From Sarocladium kiliense (taxonomy: Eukaryota > Ascomycota > Sordariomycetes > Hypocreales > Sarocladiaceae): 64,000 nucleotides of DNA. Below, one piece after another: positions 11,689 through 22,652 of this stretch. The position numbers and the translations under genes were made by a program. The stretch lies in assembly GCA_030734395.1 (NCBI GenBank), contig JAUZTG010000029.1, positions 4,340,001 through 4,404,000 of the forward strand. The letters run 5' to 3'. How positions within the stretch are numbered: position 1 is the first letter of the stretch; every line of letters starts with the position of its first letter. The notes under the pieces are model-generated. The model did not search any database and was not told the origin of the DNA. It saw nothing but the letters and a program-made list of their open reading frames with translations.

Positions 11689-12100
11689 TTTGGTGGTAGG
11701 AATCAGGCAGTCGCTGTGGATGAATTGCGATCGAGTGGCCCAAGAAAAGAAGGTAGCATCTTATCAGGGAGAAACCCCAGGAAGCTCGCAAAGGGCCACT
11801 GAGATTTCATGGTTTTGGTATCCAGAAAGCGATGGCCCGAAGCTTTCGGCCGACGTCGGAATGATGCCATCGCGCCAATTACGCACGAATCTTGAGAATA
11901 CTCCCATAATATGCAGAGTAGAGGGCTAACCTCCGCCTTATCTCGCCTCGTTATTAGCGACCTTCAACAGCCGGATTCATTTTCAGAGTCTCAGCCACAG
12001 CTCGATGTAAGTTTTAACAGACCGTGAGGTATTAATAAGTCTATATGATCTTCGCTAAATCGCTCAATGAAATGCTGATGCAAGAAGAACAGTAAGCTGC
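11689..12100. other. Sulfatase promoter region
   Basis: This stretch separates the sulfatase start from the GT2 stop codon, both on the minus strand. It is AT-rich near 12000. I see no gene or clear sulfur-regulator site. Confidence 0.45.
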
Positions 12101-14479
12101 TTATGGCAGAGTCTGAGAGCGTGACAGTGGCACAGTGTTTGCCTTGAGCATCTCCTCTGCCTTCTCTTTAGGTGTCCTTGGTCGACTGCCTGTAGATACG
12201 CTGCCACCAGGTTTTGCCGCGATCGTATCCGTCATGCTGTTTTCCGTGTCTCTGCTCCTCGGTCGATTGCCGGTCAACAAACTGCCGCCTGAGTTGGCCG
12301 TAACCGTTGTCTCCGTCATGCTACCTGCCTTGTTCTTTCGCCTTGGCAGACAACCACACATGAACAACTTCTTGAACCCAGCCTTCGAGAAAGAAGGCTG
12401 CCAATAAAGGAAAATGGAGGGAAGGGCGGCAACCAAGCCGATGAGGAAGTAAAGTGGCTGCTGGAAGAGCCGGACAATGAAGAATCCGAGACCGACGAAG
12501 ATGGCGGTGTACCAGACAACAAGGTGAATAACCTGGAATGAGCGGGCCAGGAATGATTGGCCGACCTTTCGCTCAGTTGAAGATCGTGCAGACGTGCCCC
12601 AGGCAGTCTGGTTCATAGTGATAAGCGCGTAGACCTTGGAAGGGAGAAGGCCGAAAAAGTATACGAAGCCGTAAAGGCTGAAGAGCAGGAGCCACGGGTT
12701 CCAGCTGATGAGAACAGCGAGGCAGGATTTGAAGAGGGCGACACCAAACATGGTGCAGAGCCAGATGACGGGGCGCCATGGGTTGCCGCTAGGGTCGAAG
12801 AGGAAGAGGAAGACGGTGCCAATGAGAAGGAAAGGATAAATGGCCTGGATAGTCGTCTCGACCAGCATCCAGGGAGATTGGTATGCGAAACTGGCAGGGA
12901 ACCAGAAAGCCTCGCGGAAGAAAGACTTGCTCCATCGAGTCTGCTGGGCGACCCATCGGACGAAGAGGGTTGGCGACTCGCTGTCGCACCAAGTTCGGTG
13001 AGTGTATCGGGTGTTGAGGCCGTGCGCGAGAAGCTGATTCGACAGATGGCGATCGTCACCGAATGTTGTCGGCTTGCCACCAAAGGTTTGCAGGTTCCAG
13101 GGACTGAGGATAACCTCGAGGTCGGAGGAGCGATACATGCTCATAGGTCCGGAAAGGCACGCGACGCATCGCCAGATGGATTGACACGCGCGCTCAATGT
13201 TGAACGCGAACCAGTAGCGAGCAGCGCAGAGACGAGCAAGAAGCGACTCGCGTCGATTCCAGATCTTGACATCGCCAGTGACACCGCCAATACCGTCAGA
13301 CGAGCGCAGCAGGGTAAGCATCTCATCGAGAGCATCAGCCTTGACCAGGGTGTCGGAGTCGGTGGTGAAAATGCCATCGCGGGTGCGGAATGCATACAGG
13401 CTCATTGCAAACGCCGTGTACATAGCCGTGCGCTTGTGCCCATGCGGCTGGCTGAAGATGACGGCCTCATTGCTGCTGATGTTCCACTTCTCCTCCCACT
13501 CCATCACCTGGTTGATGACAACCTGCCGGGCAACCTTGATCGCATCCAAATGACCGGGTCGGTGCTGGCCAATAAAGCTATGCCACCACCGGACAAAGAA
13601 ATTGCGGTTATCGGCCGGAACTGTCTTGAAGTAGGTATCGCGGTGGAGGTCTGAGAGGAGCAGCGGGAGGTGGATCAGTGGGGCTTTATAGGATTCGAAT
13701 TCTTCGACAAATGCCTGCGCCATGCTTAAGTCAGGCGCCTCGTTGCCATCGACAACGCCGATTATGGCCTTGGGACGGAGAGTCTGCTTTTGCAGGCTTT
13801 GAAGGCAGTGTCGCCAGGCATCCTCGTCTTCGCGATAGCCGACGACAGCGATGGAGCACTGAGCACCGGGGTTCAAGAGGTTCTTTTCCGAGGCGCGGTT
13901 GAGGCCCTTTTCGACATCCGCGGTGTAAGTTGCGACCTTTTTGGCGCGGTTGCGGACGATGCGGTTGATGTCGATGCGGTTGAGAATTGCGCAGCTGAGT
14001 TGGACGAGGTATTGAGAAATGAGGATGGTGCCGTATAAGCCAACGGCGGTAACGCCTAGGTCGAAAACCTGGATGCCGATGATATAACCGGCAATGAGGG
14101 CGCCAATAAGTCCAAAGGCGAAGCAGAATGTGAAGAAGGCATAGAAAGGGTTGATCTTGAGAGGTTTGCGGTCAGGAGTGTAAAATGCAGCTTTCGAGTC
14201 GAAGTTCTTCGCCTTGATGCTGGCGCTGCTCTCTGTGGTTGGTGATGCAGGAGTTGTGAGGGTATGATCTGAGCTGTCGAGAGGAAGGATCTGGATGGTT
14301 GAATGTCGATTTGATTGTGTATTTGACAGAACAGCCTTGGGAACCGGAGTCACCTCGTTGGTATCGATGTCGATGGCTGTCTTTCTTCTTTCGAGTGGTG
14401 CGTCGTCGTCGACTATGTCCTTCTTCTCAGACATGTCGATGACTTCAGGCTTAGGATCACCAGCCATGATGAAACTCAA
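12101..14479 (-). CDS. Processive family 2 glycosyltransferase (hyaluronan/chitin synthase-like)
   Basis: This is a single-exon gene of 792 residues. A hydrophilic Ser/Thr-rich N-terminus (1-105) is followed by two membrane spans near 113-135 and 141-165. The cytoplasmic GT-A domain follows, with VVDGNE (242-247), the metal-binding DSD (374-376), GDDRH (474-478) and the product-site QQTRW (512-516). Further spans lie between about 525 and 700, with a low-complexity tail. This order is that of GT2 synthases such as hyaluronan and chitin synthases. The size and two-span N-terminus fit the fungal GT2 group needed for hyphal surface growth in Zymoseptoria and Fusarium. The sugar donor and product are not known. 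A second ATG twelve bases in (14467) may be the true start. Confidence 0.88.
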   Translation of the reverse strand: MSFIMAGDPKPEVIDMSEKKDIVDDDAPLERRKTAIDIDTNEVTPVPKAVLSNTQSNRHSTIQILPLDSSDHTLTTPASPTTESSASIKAKNFDSKAAFYTPDRKPLKINPFYAFFTFCFAFGLIGALIAGYIIGIQVFDLGVTAVGLYGTILISQYLVQLSCAILNRIDINRIVRNRAKKVATYTADVEKGLNRASEKNLLNPGAQCSIAVVGYREDEDAWRHCLQSLQKQTLRPKAIIGVVDGNEAPDLSMAQAFVEEFESYKAPLIHLPLLLSDLHRDTYFKTVPADNRNFFVRWWHSFIGQHRPGHLDAIKVARQVVINQVMEWEEKWNISSNEAVIFSQPHGHKRTAMYTAFAMSLYAFRTRDGIFTTDSDTLVKADALDEMLTLLRSSDGIGGVTGDVKIWNRRESLLARLCAARYWFAFNIERACQSIWRCVACLSGPMSMYRSSDLEVILSPWNLQTFGGKPTTFGDDRHLSNQLLAHGLNTRYTHRTWCDSESPTLFVRWVAQQTRWSKSFFREAFWFPASFAYQSPWMLVETTIQAIYPFLLIGTVFLFLFDPSGNPWRPVIWLCTMFGVALFKSCLAVLISWNPWLLLFSLYGFVYFFGLLPSKVYALITMNQTAWGTSARSSTERKVGQSFLARSFQVIHLVVWYTAIFVGLGFFIVRLFQQPLYFLIGLVAALPSIFLYWQPSFSKAGFKKLFMCGCLPRRKNKAGSMTETTVTANSGGSLLTGNRPRSRDTENSMTDTIAAKPGGSVSTGSRPRTPKEKAEEMLKANTVPLSRSQTLP

Positions 14480-15694
14480 CTGACCCTCTCACTGAAGAGA
14501 TGAGACTGAAGTGAGTAGAAACAAAAGCCAAGGGTTTGGATTTGGTAGAACTGAGACAATCCGGCCAGAGGCCAGCAGGGGAGAGGCCCCCTGGGGGTAT
14601 TTCAACTCCCAGAGCATCTTCACTCCGGAAAAGTAGAAGGGTCTAGTCCCGTTGCCCTGCAAGACCCATGCTCTCCGATGCCGAGATCTCCTACTCAGTT
14701 GTTCGCCCCTGTCAATCTAGGCCTGAGTCGTTATCACTTCTCATGAGATTTTCCTTACAATGTACTCCATAGTGAGTGAGCAAGCATTGGCCACACACAC
14801 TTCGCTTATAGATTGGAATGTAGTTGGTGATATCGACGGGGCCGCGGCCACGACCGCCAAGTGTATAGCTGTGGGTAATAATGTGGAGGCATCGTGGATA
14901 TAGGCCTGTGGAGGGGGTGGATGAATCCGTCGGTAGGACCCGATGGTTGTGCACTGACTCGCGAGCAACATGGCCTGATTTCTGCGGGTTTTACGTGGGA
15001 AATGTCACGGGCCGCCCTTTGCTTGGCTTTCTAGTAGCTTGGTGAATCTAATTGCCACCGCATAGGGCTGCTTATGGCAGTCTACATGGGGCCTTGACCC
15101 CAGCATATCACATTGTTACAGCAATTATCGTACCAATGATCGGCCCAGGGATGCCGTTGTCTTCCCGCAAGGGCCGGATGCGAACGAGTTGATGGAGTGC
15201 CCGTAGTAACATGGAGAATTTCCTAGTGTTTGATTCTTCACAAAGTTGACTTTTGCCTAGCTCTCTTTCATCAACGTGGTCGGCCAAGTCGGCATTCGGT
15301 CCCGATGCTGTGAATCAATCATATTCGAAAGCAGCCAAACCCAAAATGGTGAAAACTCAGCCTCGCCCCCTAATTTGAAGAAGTCCTTGCGGCTTCTGGA
15401 CCGAATAATTCACAGAGGGTGCGAAACTTTGTTAGCGGGTGCTTGGGATCGCCAGGGACTTGCGGGATCAGCGATGATCTTTCCAAGGTTTGGTTCGGTA
15501 GCAATGGCAGGGTGATCAAACTATGGTAGAGATTGCCGAAAGCCCAGGGTCGTGAGGGGTGCATGTCTCGGTAGACCCGCCTCACCCTCACGGCAGACGA
15601 TGATCGTCGATGCATTTGCATGATGGGTTTTGAGGCTTGGTCTATTGAATGTGATGTGCTTGATACTCGGGATTATTCGAGATCGGGCGTCAAA

Positions 15695-15745
15695 GAGATT
15701 TTCTCTCTTTCTCTCTTTACGCCTCTCTTTCCTTCTCTTTTCTAA
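15695..15745. repeat. CT-rich low-complexity stretch
   Basis: TTCTCTCTTTCTCTC-type sequence runs for about 50 bp. It is simple sequence with no coding support on either strand. Confidence 0.6.
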
Positions 15746-17392
15746 AGTCAATCGGTCCAATAGCACATCATCGCTAGACCTCTAGTCATTTTCTCACAGC
15801 CGTCAAATAATGCCGGCCCTATGCGCCTCACTGATATGTGATTCGGGAAATTTCTGGTCTGGACCACTGTCCCTGGCCTGAGAGTCGTGCCACTCGACGC
15901 CAACCCACGTGTAGCCATGCACAAACAGCGTCAGGTTCCTGACCGTTTCCGCCTCCTCACAAGGCGTGAAAACGTGAGTGGCTTGGGCTCCCGGCTCCCC
16001 CAAAACGGTGTATGATCGGCCGCCAGAATTCCAGTGGGAGGCCCTAAGCCATGAAGATTCCATATTTCCGTTTCGAGCTGTAGGACTAGTCTTCCTGATC
16101 CGGAAACCGTGGCGGCCTAGATTGGAGGTAGAACCTTCTTGGCTCGACTGAAAGGGAATGGGGGGGACGGGCAGGCAGCCACCCACTCAGAGGTTTCTCA
16201 TCTAGGAGTAGGCTCGGCTCCGACTTGCCAGGCTTGACAGACGGGTGAGCGGCCGCCAGAGAATGACTAGCATGGTGGGCTCTGGATCCACGGAGGGGCG
16301 ACAGCGAAGTTCGCCTATTCGTACGCCTAGAACCGCTCCCGTCACATACAAGAAAGAAATGGACAAAGGGTCGTAGAGGTGATGCTCGTGATAGTGGGAA
16401 CAAAGAAACATCACATGAATGCCTTGTCCGCAAACATGCACGAATGGAGTCTCCATGGAGACGAGCCCACGTTTGATTGCGACCAATGTGTTTGGAATGA
16501 GAGCCAGTGACCACTACTACATCCATCATGCGCTTATCCTGTCATGACAAAAGTGGCTGCCGGCCGAATGCGGCAACTTAAGGTGTGTGGCGATCAAGTG
16601 GGGCGGCGGGGCTTGGAGCCACATCCGGGGTTGACAGGCGCCACTGATTGGCCTCTGATGGTTAAATCAACCTCAAAGCAGTTAGAGCGAAACGTGCGTG
16701 CCCATGCCCAAACGCCTCAACGTTGGAGCCACGTTTTTGGACAAAGCCTGAACCATGGTGCTGGGTGATGTGGACGTGGCTTCATCACTTGAAGCGGTAG
16801 CGAACCAGTGATAGCTTATTCGAATCTATTGAAGTTATTTTCGGATGCCCGGCCACGACATGAGGTTCACGATCCTGGCGTTGGGTGTTGGGATCTCGGG
16901 ATCGAAGGCACAGTGCAATCAATGGTGGCTGCTTGCAGTGGCTCCAGTGGCTGAACTGGTGGTGCAGACTATTGGAGGGAAGTTGCTGAACTAGCAATGT
17001 GACCACCCGACCCAAAGCTGACGACATTGCAGACGCGCACTGTTAGATGAGGCAATTCCGTTGGCGAAGGAACCGTATGGAAGGGAGTAGATTGAATCAC
17101 GTGTTGGTCTGCTCCCGCAATCTTGGTGCCCGGTTGGCAGGTCGATGTGTGCAAAATCCAACGACTGACTGTTTGAGGCATGTTGATTCTTGAGTGGCTG
17201 TAATACTACTGAATCATTGGTACTAGGGTGTGTTGTAGTGGCATTGCAATGCCTCAAAGGATCCTGTTGGCTAGCACTGACGAAGTGATAGTTCTCAGAC
17301 CCTGGGCTTCAGCTCATATCCAGCAACTAGGCCTACGGACGTGAAGTCACAGAGTAGAACGATAGCAACCAACTACAACTTTCCCATCCCCC

Positions 17393-17481
17393 GAGTCAGG
17401 TCAGAGATCAATACCGATCTCTAAATCGACTTTCCCCTTCACTGAGTCAGGCCAGAGATCAATGCCGGTTTCTGAATTCAG
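17393..17481 (+). repeat. Diverged direct repeat, 38-bp units, period 51 bp
   Basis: Unit A at 17393-17430 and unit B at 17444-17481 share GAGTCAGG and CAGAGATCAAT cores. Internal differences are C/T or G/A transitions. The function is unknown. Confidence 0.6.
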
Positions 17482-18373
17482 GCCCCTCAATGGTGTTGGA
17501 GATCAGCTAGAAGCATTTCTCGCATGGGAGATCCCGCCGTTAGCCATATTGATATGTGATAGACTTACTACCCCTCCTTGACCTGGCGCCTGATAACCCC
17601 TTAAATCCTTCCCATAGCATAAATTACGGCAGTCCACAGAGGGGCAGTGCTCTTATTCCCCTGTGAAATCTATGCTCTCTAATGAACATATAGCACGCTG
17701 CTTGAGTCCATACCGAATACTGGTAGGCTGTTTACGAACACAGAATGACCGATGGGCTCATCGACACTTCAGTTCAACTCCATTGAAATTACCTATTACG
17801 CTACTGTTCCACAGCCCCATTGCGACTCACAATGTGTGGTTTACTCAACCCAGAGAAGTTCAAAATAAAGCAGTGGTTTGCAAGCCTGTTCCGGCTGACT
17901 TTAGTTCTTGATATCACTTACATCGTACCATGAGGCTTAACATTCAGCCGTGGCTTTTCCTTACTCTGCTCCAAGTAATTACCTTTTCCATATAGCCCCC
18001 TTGGTGCACATCGTGCCCTTCAATGTTTAAGCACGCGACTACGGCTTCACTAATGCGGATGACCCATCTCAGACCGTCTTTCCCAGCTTTCTCTCTGCAA
18101 CCTGCACATACCCTGAGCTGACTCTTCTTGACGACAGCCTGTCTAACACAGCCGCATCGGATGCCTACAATAAAGGATCACCGTACATCAGAGCTGCAGG
18201 GGCCAAGCCCACCTGTCCGACGAGAGCCTCGAGCTTCGAGTCTCAGCAGCAGAGAGTTCCGTGGCTGTCTTATGTTGTAAGACCCTTCAGTCGGTATCTA
18301 TTCTTCTTCCACGGGCCATACCATGCTGAAGTAATGTTATCGAATGAATCTGGCACTATAGCATCTCCTACAA

Positions 18374-18781
18374 TTACAAGAACGACAACTCAGAGATCGA
18401 CAATAAGTACCTCAGCGGCTGGGATAAACCAACCTTTGTAAAGGATATACCTCGCCAATGGTAATCCAGATAACCGAACATACCAGCGAGAATCTTGAAA
18501 CGGTCTAATATATAGGTACACACGTAGGGTGGCAGCGATTGATCCTCCAGCGTTACAAACCTACCTCGGCGCCTTTCCCTCGTCTCCAATCCGCTCATTA
18601 TCCTTAGAAGGTCAGGATCCATAAAGAATCTGACATTAGTAGTTGAACCTGAAGTCAAGCCTTTTGTTGCCTTCGTCCGAGTTTGCTGGGGACGCTCAAT
18701 CGTCCATCCTCGGAAAGCGGATTCCGCACTATTATCCCTCGGAAGCATTTCCCCACCACATCGTATGACACTGGAGTACAC
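18374..18781 (-). CDS. Hypothetical protein or relic (tentative)
   Basis: This is an uninterrupted 135-codon frame. The segment around TLEDQSLPPYVCTYILDRF looks protein-like, but no family is recognised and no flanking exon could be joined. It may be a short hypothetical gene, a decayed fragment, or chance. It sits in the gene-poor tract about 850 bp from the 3' end of the first NLR. Confidence 0.2.
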   Translation of the reverse strand: MYSSVIRCGGEMLPRDNSAESAFRGWTIERPQQTRTKATKGLTSGSTTNVRFFMDPDLLRIMSGLETRERRRGRFVTLEDQSLPPYVCTYILDRFKILAGMFGYLDYHWRGISFTKVGLSQPLRYLLSISELSFL

Positions 18782-19637
18782 AAGAACGTTCCAGGCTACA
18801 AGGTCGAGTAGGACCGAGTTGCCAATGCGGTATAGTGGCCAGCCAGCCTAGCGGTAGATGTTCAAGAATGGTGACTTGCTGTAGACTTTCGAAGATGGGA
18901 CTTGACGGTGTACATCGGAAGCACTATTGCAAAGGAAGAGGAGGGGTATGGTCGCTGGCTTCGAATAATGCCGCTATGGGTAATGGGGCCTATGTGGGAG
19001 TCCGCCGATGGGCCGACCAGCGCTGCCGTAAAGCCCGCCAACAGACGTAACTCGCAAAGGCTTTTTGATTGAGACGGAGCCTACTCGGATGTATGGCTTT
19101 CGATTGATTTGACGCGCGAATGGTCTGAGGTACTTGTTGAAGAAGTGTGACTGCTGCTTTGACAGCCGTTGAAGTCTCAGCTGATCATGGTTACCCAGGA
19201 CATTCGGAAGTAGGCAAGCCCGCGGGAGGCTCTGCACAGTTCCGACGAGCACTATCGCAGCACAATCGTTTTTCAGTCTTTAATATCGTCTGATAGCCTC
19301 GCTCTCCCGTGATGATTGCTCACTCAAGTTGACTTGCACCGCTGCAATTACGTTCCGCGCGGCCTAGTATCCCTCGCGTCTGCCCCTGAATCTCACCAGG
19401 TCGAGCTCGTTGGTCTAGACAGTACCGTCGGCAATCGACACACATTGCTTTTGATTGAAATGACAATTTAGTACCTCACCCGCGTGGCAAATGGTGTGGT
19501 TCATGCGCAGTTGCATCGTTCGCGTACGCTACGTGGGGTTGCACGCTACTTGCGCTTTGAAGCAAAGTTCTGTCCTTGTCAACATTGCTCTTAACCCAGA
19601 GAAGAATGTGCTTCTCGTCTCTATTAACCTAGTTGCT

Positions 19638-22216
19638 TCAGAGCCAATCAATATGGAACATGGGGCGGGTATCGTAGAAGCAGAAATCAGTTCGAGGTCG
19701 CAACAAATTGGCAATGGCGTTGAGAAGCTCCAGCTCTTGGTCGTCTCCACCGCTGTCATCGCTGGTATCTTCAAAGATACTTTTCCATTCTTGAATCCAT
19801 CTCCAAGTGTGTGCATCCTCAAAGTCCACAACCAGGCAGGGAATGTCCTTTTCGATGAAGAGACGCATGACTTTAAGGAAAACTGCGAACTCCCAATCTT
19901 CAAGGTCTCCAGGGTTCACGATACCGGACAGAGACTCCAAGGAAGGTTCCAGCGCCGCAATCGGCGCGAGGGCGAGTAGGAAAAAGGTTGCTAGGCTTGG
20001 ACTGCCACCCGCAAAGCTGAGCAATGGACCATCCGCATTGTCGACAGCATCGAATTCGGCATTCTTCCACCAACATCGAGCGAGGTCGTTAAGAATACTT
20101 TGCAGGAGTGGCTGTCGAGATTCCAGCTGCAGATACATGTCAACGAGGGCCTGAACTACTCCATAGTAGCCATTCTTCAATGCCAGAGGCACAGGGAAGT
20201 CCCCCAAACCTTCGTCAGCAAAACCAAATGGATGGCCCGCAGCGATTTCCCGCTGGGCTACTTCCATTTGTGTGTTTAGAATGAGCGCAGAACTGTCACA
20301 ATCTATGAGAAGCGCAATCACGCTCCCCCGAACACCAATCCATGCATCAGCATTCCATCCCATGGCCGATGCATAGAATGGGCCGATCTGGTCGGCAATG
20401 TCATGTAGATCATTTTTCTGGTCGATTCCAAGAATCTGTGCTTCTTCCGCGTGACTTGGCCAAAGGCCCGATGCGTAGATTGCAAATGGATTAAACGTCA
20501 GGTAGTGGTCAAAGGGCGTCAAGTGCTGTGATCCATCCGCTTGAAGCCACAACGTCTGATCAAAACCTTTCGTTTCAACAGTTTCGATGATTGATCGTCT
20601 GCAAGCCACCATTTCAGCAACACAAATGTCTCTCAGTTTCTGATGGCTCTCAGCTGCGAACGACCTTTCGGATTCGGCTCCGTACAATCGCCGTAGCACA
20701 TCTGGTTGGAGGATAAAGTCGCGCAAAGATTCATGGATAGCCTCGACACGGTCATCTTCTGCGATATGAATGAGACCTCTACCCATGCTGAGGGTCTGCT
20801 TCTCCACGTAAATCTCACTCAAGAGCTCGAACTCCCCATGTATATCGTCGCGGGGCCGTCTAAGAGCCAACTGAATACACCACCAGAAGAGATCGACGGG
20901 CAATCGTGTCTCTAAGAAAAGAACCATTTGAACACACAACAAGAGCGACTCCAAGCCTTCAGAATGTCGCCGAATTATATCCTCAAAAAGCTCGTGTAAG
21001 CCAGAGGGAATATCTTCCAGTTGGCGAGCCAGTTTAGTGACATTGCCAGTGTCATACTCGACGTTAAGCATATCAACGACTAGCACAACCCATAGAAAGA
21101 TACCCTTGGATTTTGCATAGATGGCGTTCCGGATTTCGCCAGCTTTAGAGCTTATACCAATCTGAAGTCGATCGCTGATATATCTTTTGATATCATCGTC
21201 GTGCTCAAGCATTGTGGATAAATCCAAAAGGACAGCCCGCTCGAAACTAACGTGTGGGTATGGCCTGCTAGCAAGGCAAATGCGGACTGGATTGGTATGG
21301 TCTGCGGCGTTGACTGCATCAAGAAGTACGGAGAGCAATCTACGGACTTCATTTTGTGGACACTCATCCAGAGCATCGATGAAGAACACGAGAGGGCGGT
21401 GAAGCAAGGCGACAGTATCCTTGAAGAGCCGCTCGAGCTCTGCGACAGGCCAATCCGAGATGGCTCCTCTTGCGTATCGTGAAGTGAGCTGACGAGTAGG
21501 CGCTTCAGGGAGCTCGCCAAACATAGACCATATTAGCGTCCTATACATGCCCTCTGCTGAATGCTCAAGGGCTGCGCCACGGGCATTGAAGAAATGGGAG
21601 ACGACAAGCTGTCTGTCCATCCCCGGCAAGGCTCCACTCCCATTCATGGATCCAGTCGATGATGTCTTGGGCCTGAGCGCGAGCTGGGTCTTGATAAATG
21701 TCTTGAAAGGTTGGAACCTCTGTGAGATAGATGCCGCTCCTCCTTTACGCGGAGGTCTGGTTGATGATGACCCGCCACGGTGGGAACCGTAAGCCTTTTC
21801 CGTGGCTGTTCTGGCATAATCTAACGCATATTTCATCATTGTAGATTTGCCAGTGCCTGCGTTGCCCTTAATCCAAAGGAAGTTACCTCGGTGCCGCTGA
21901 TGTGAATACGGAGACGCCCACTCCATGTGCTCAGAGGTATCCACGATCCAATTGCAAGTGCCCTCTTGCGCACTCTGAATGGCCCGCTCCCGCAGGTGCA
22001 TCTCTTTGAACCACAGCAAGTTTCGTAGATGTCCTTTAGCTGATATGGCCTTCGAAGGCCCGGATCTTGAGCCTGCTTCGCGTTAGTCAACCTTCCAGAA
22101 CCACAGCCTCTCTCAAAGCTGGACAGACAAGACATAATACCATAGTTTATGGTCCCAACATGAACGCTTCCGGACCCACTGCTGAAGATACCTTGCTCAA
22201 GGTGAGCATGTTCCAT
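19638..22216 (-). CDS. NACHT NLR with N-terminal amyloid-like motif (NLR1)
   Basis: Exon 1 (22216-22141) and exon 2 (22072-19638) join over a 68-nt intron with a TTGACTAACG branch site, giving 836 residues. The short first exon encodes a Gly/Ser-rich leader with GSGSVHVGTINYG (14-26). Walker A GNAGTGKST lies at 95-103 and Walker B VFFIDALDEC at 254-263. An unusual insertion of roughly 60 low-complexity residues, rich in Ser/Arg/Gly, separates Walker A from the conserved HFFNARG segment. The C-terminus lacks WD40 or TPR repeats; one stretch (PLALKNGYYGVVQALVDM) is ankyrin-like. Fungal NACHT proteins are STAND ATPases that oligomerise on sensing non-self. The gene lies in tandem with its paralogue upstream, about 440 bp away. 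What it senses is unknown. Confidence 0.85.
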
Positions 22217-22652
22217 AGCGCCGTTCTCAGGTCGGACAACGATTAGTTAGCTAAGACGCCGCTGCTCGCATAGGAGAATGGGATCGACGTCTTCCTCGTA
22301 CTGAAAGCATATCATGCAGCATGCACATAGCTTTGCTAAGCAGGGGTAACGAATGAGGGGTAGAGGCGTGTTGCCTGATGCTCGGAGCGTCGTATGCCTT
22401 GCCACCCCGCCACATTCCTGCATTATCGTGGCAGAAGCTGATAGGTCTTTTTGGCGCCACTGTCGTCCTATTTCTGTTGACCTTTCGGTCTGAAAGGCAG
22501 GCCCTGGGCAGCTACGAGCCAGCGTGCATCTCCAGCACTTCACATCTCTTGCCAATGGTCGTTCTTTCGTCGGACGTGCATGGTCAATAACGTGTACGCA
22601 GTATGCATTCTTAATCAGAACTTGGCAAATGATCTTTGCCGGCTTCTGGGAG
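22217..22652. other. NLR1 promoter region
   Basis: This stretch lies between the two tandem NLR genes and should hold the NLR2 3' end and the NLR1 promoter. The frames seen here have no domain support. Confidence 0.5.

Larger units (their letters stand above)
14480..19637. other. Gene-poor tract of about 5.2 kb
   Basis: No gene is convincingly supported. The first few hundred bases upstream of 14479 should contain the GT2 promoter. There is a CT-rich simple stretch near 15695-15745, a diverged 38-bp direct repeat near 17.4 kb, and one 135-codon frame at 18374-18781. I found no transposase, reverse transcriptase or long terminal repeat. The tract flanks the 3' end of the NLR cluster. Confidence 0.45.

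Noticed and set aside
12878..13654. 258-codon plus-strand frame inside the GT2 gene
   Set aside because: It lies antisense to the catalytic core with all GT2 motifs and has no recognisable features of its own.
16086..16529. 147-codon minus-strand frame
   Set aside because: Arg/Ser/Pro-rich without family features; several frames are open here by chance.
18835..18880. GCCTAGCGGTAGATG with GTTCAAGAATGG, reminiscent of tRNA boxes
   Set aside because: The D-box and T-box spacing is wrong and no cloverleaf could be drawn.
19491..19979. 162-codon plus-strand frame over the NLR1 3' end
   Set aside because: It overlaps antisense with the NLR1 C-terminus, which aligns with NLR2 and is clearly the coding strand.
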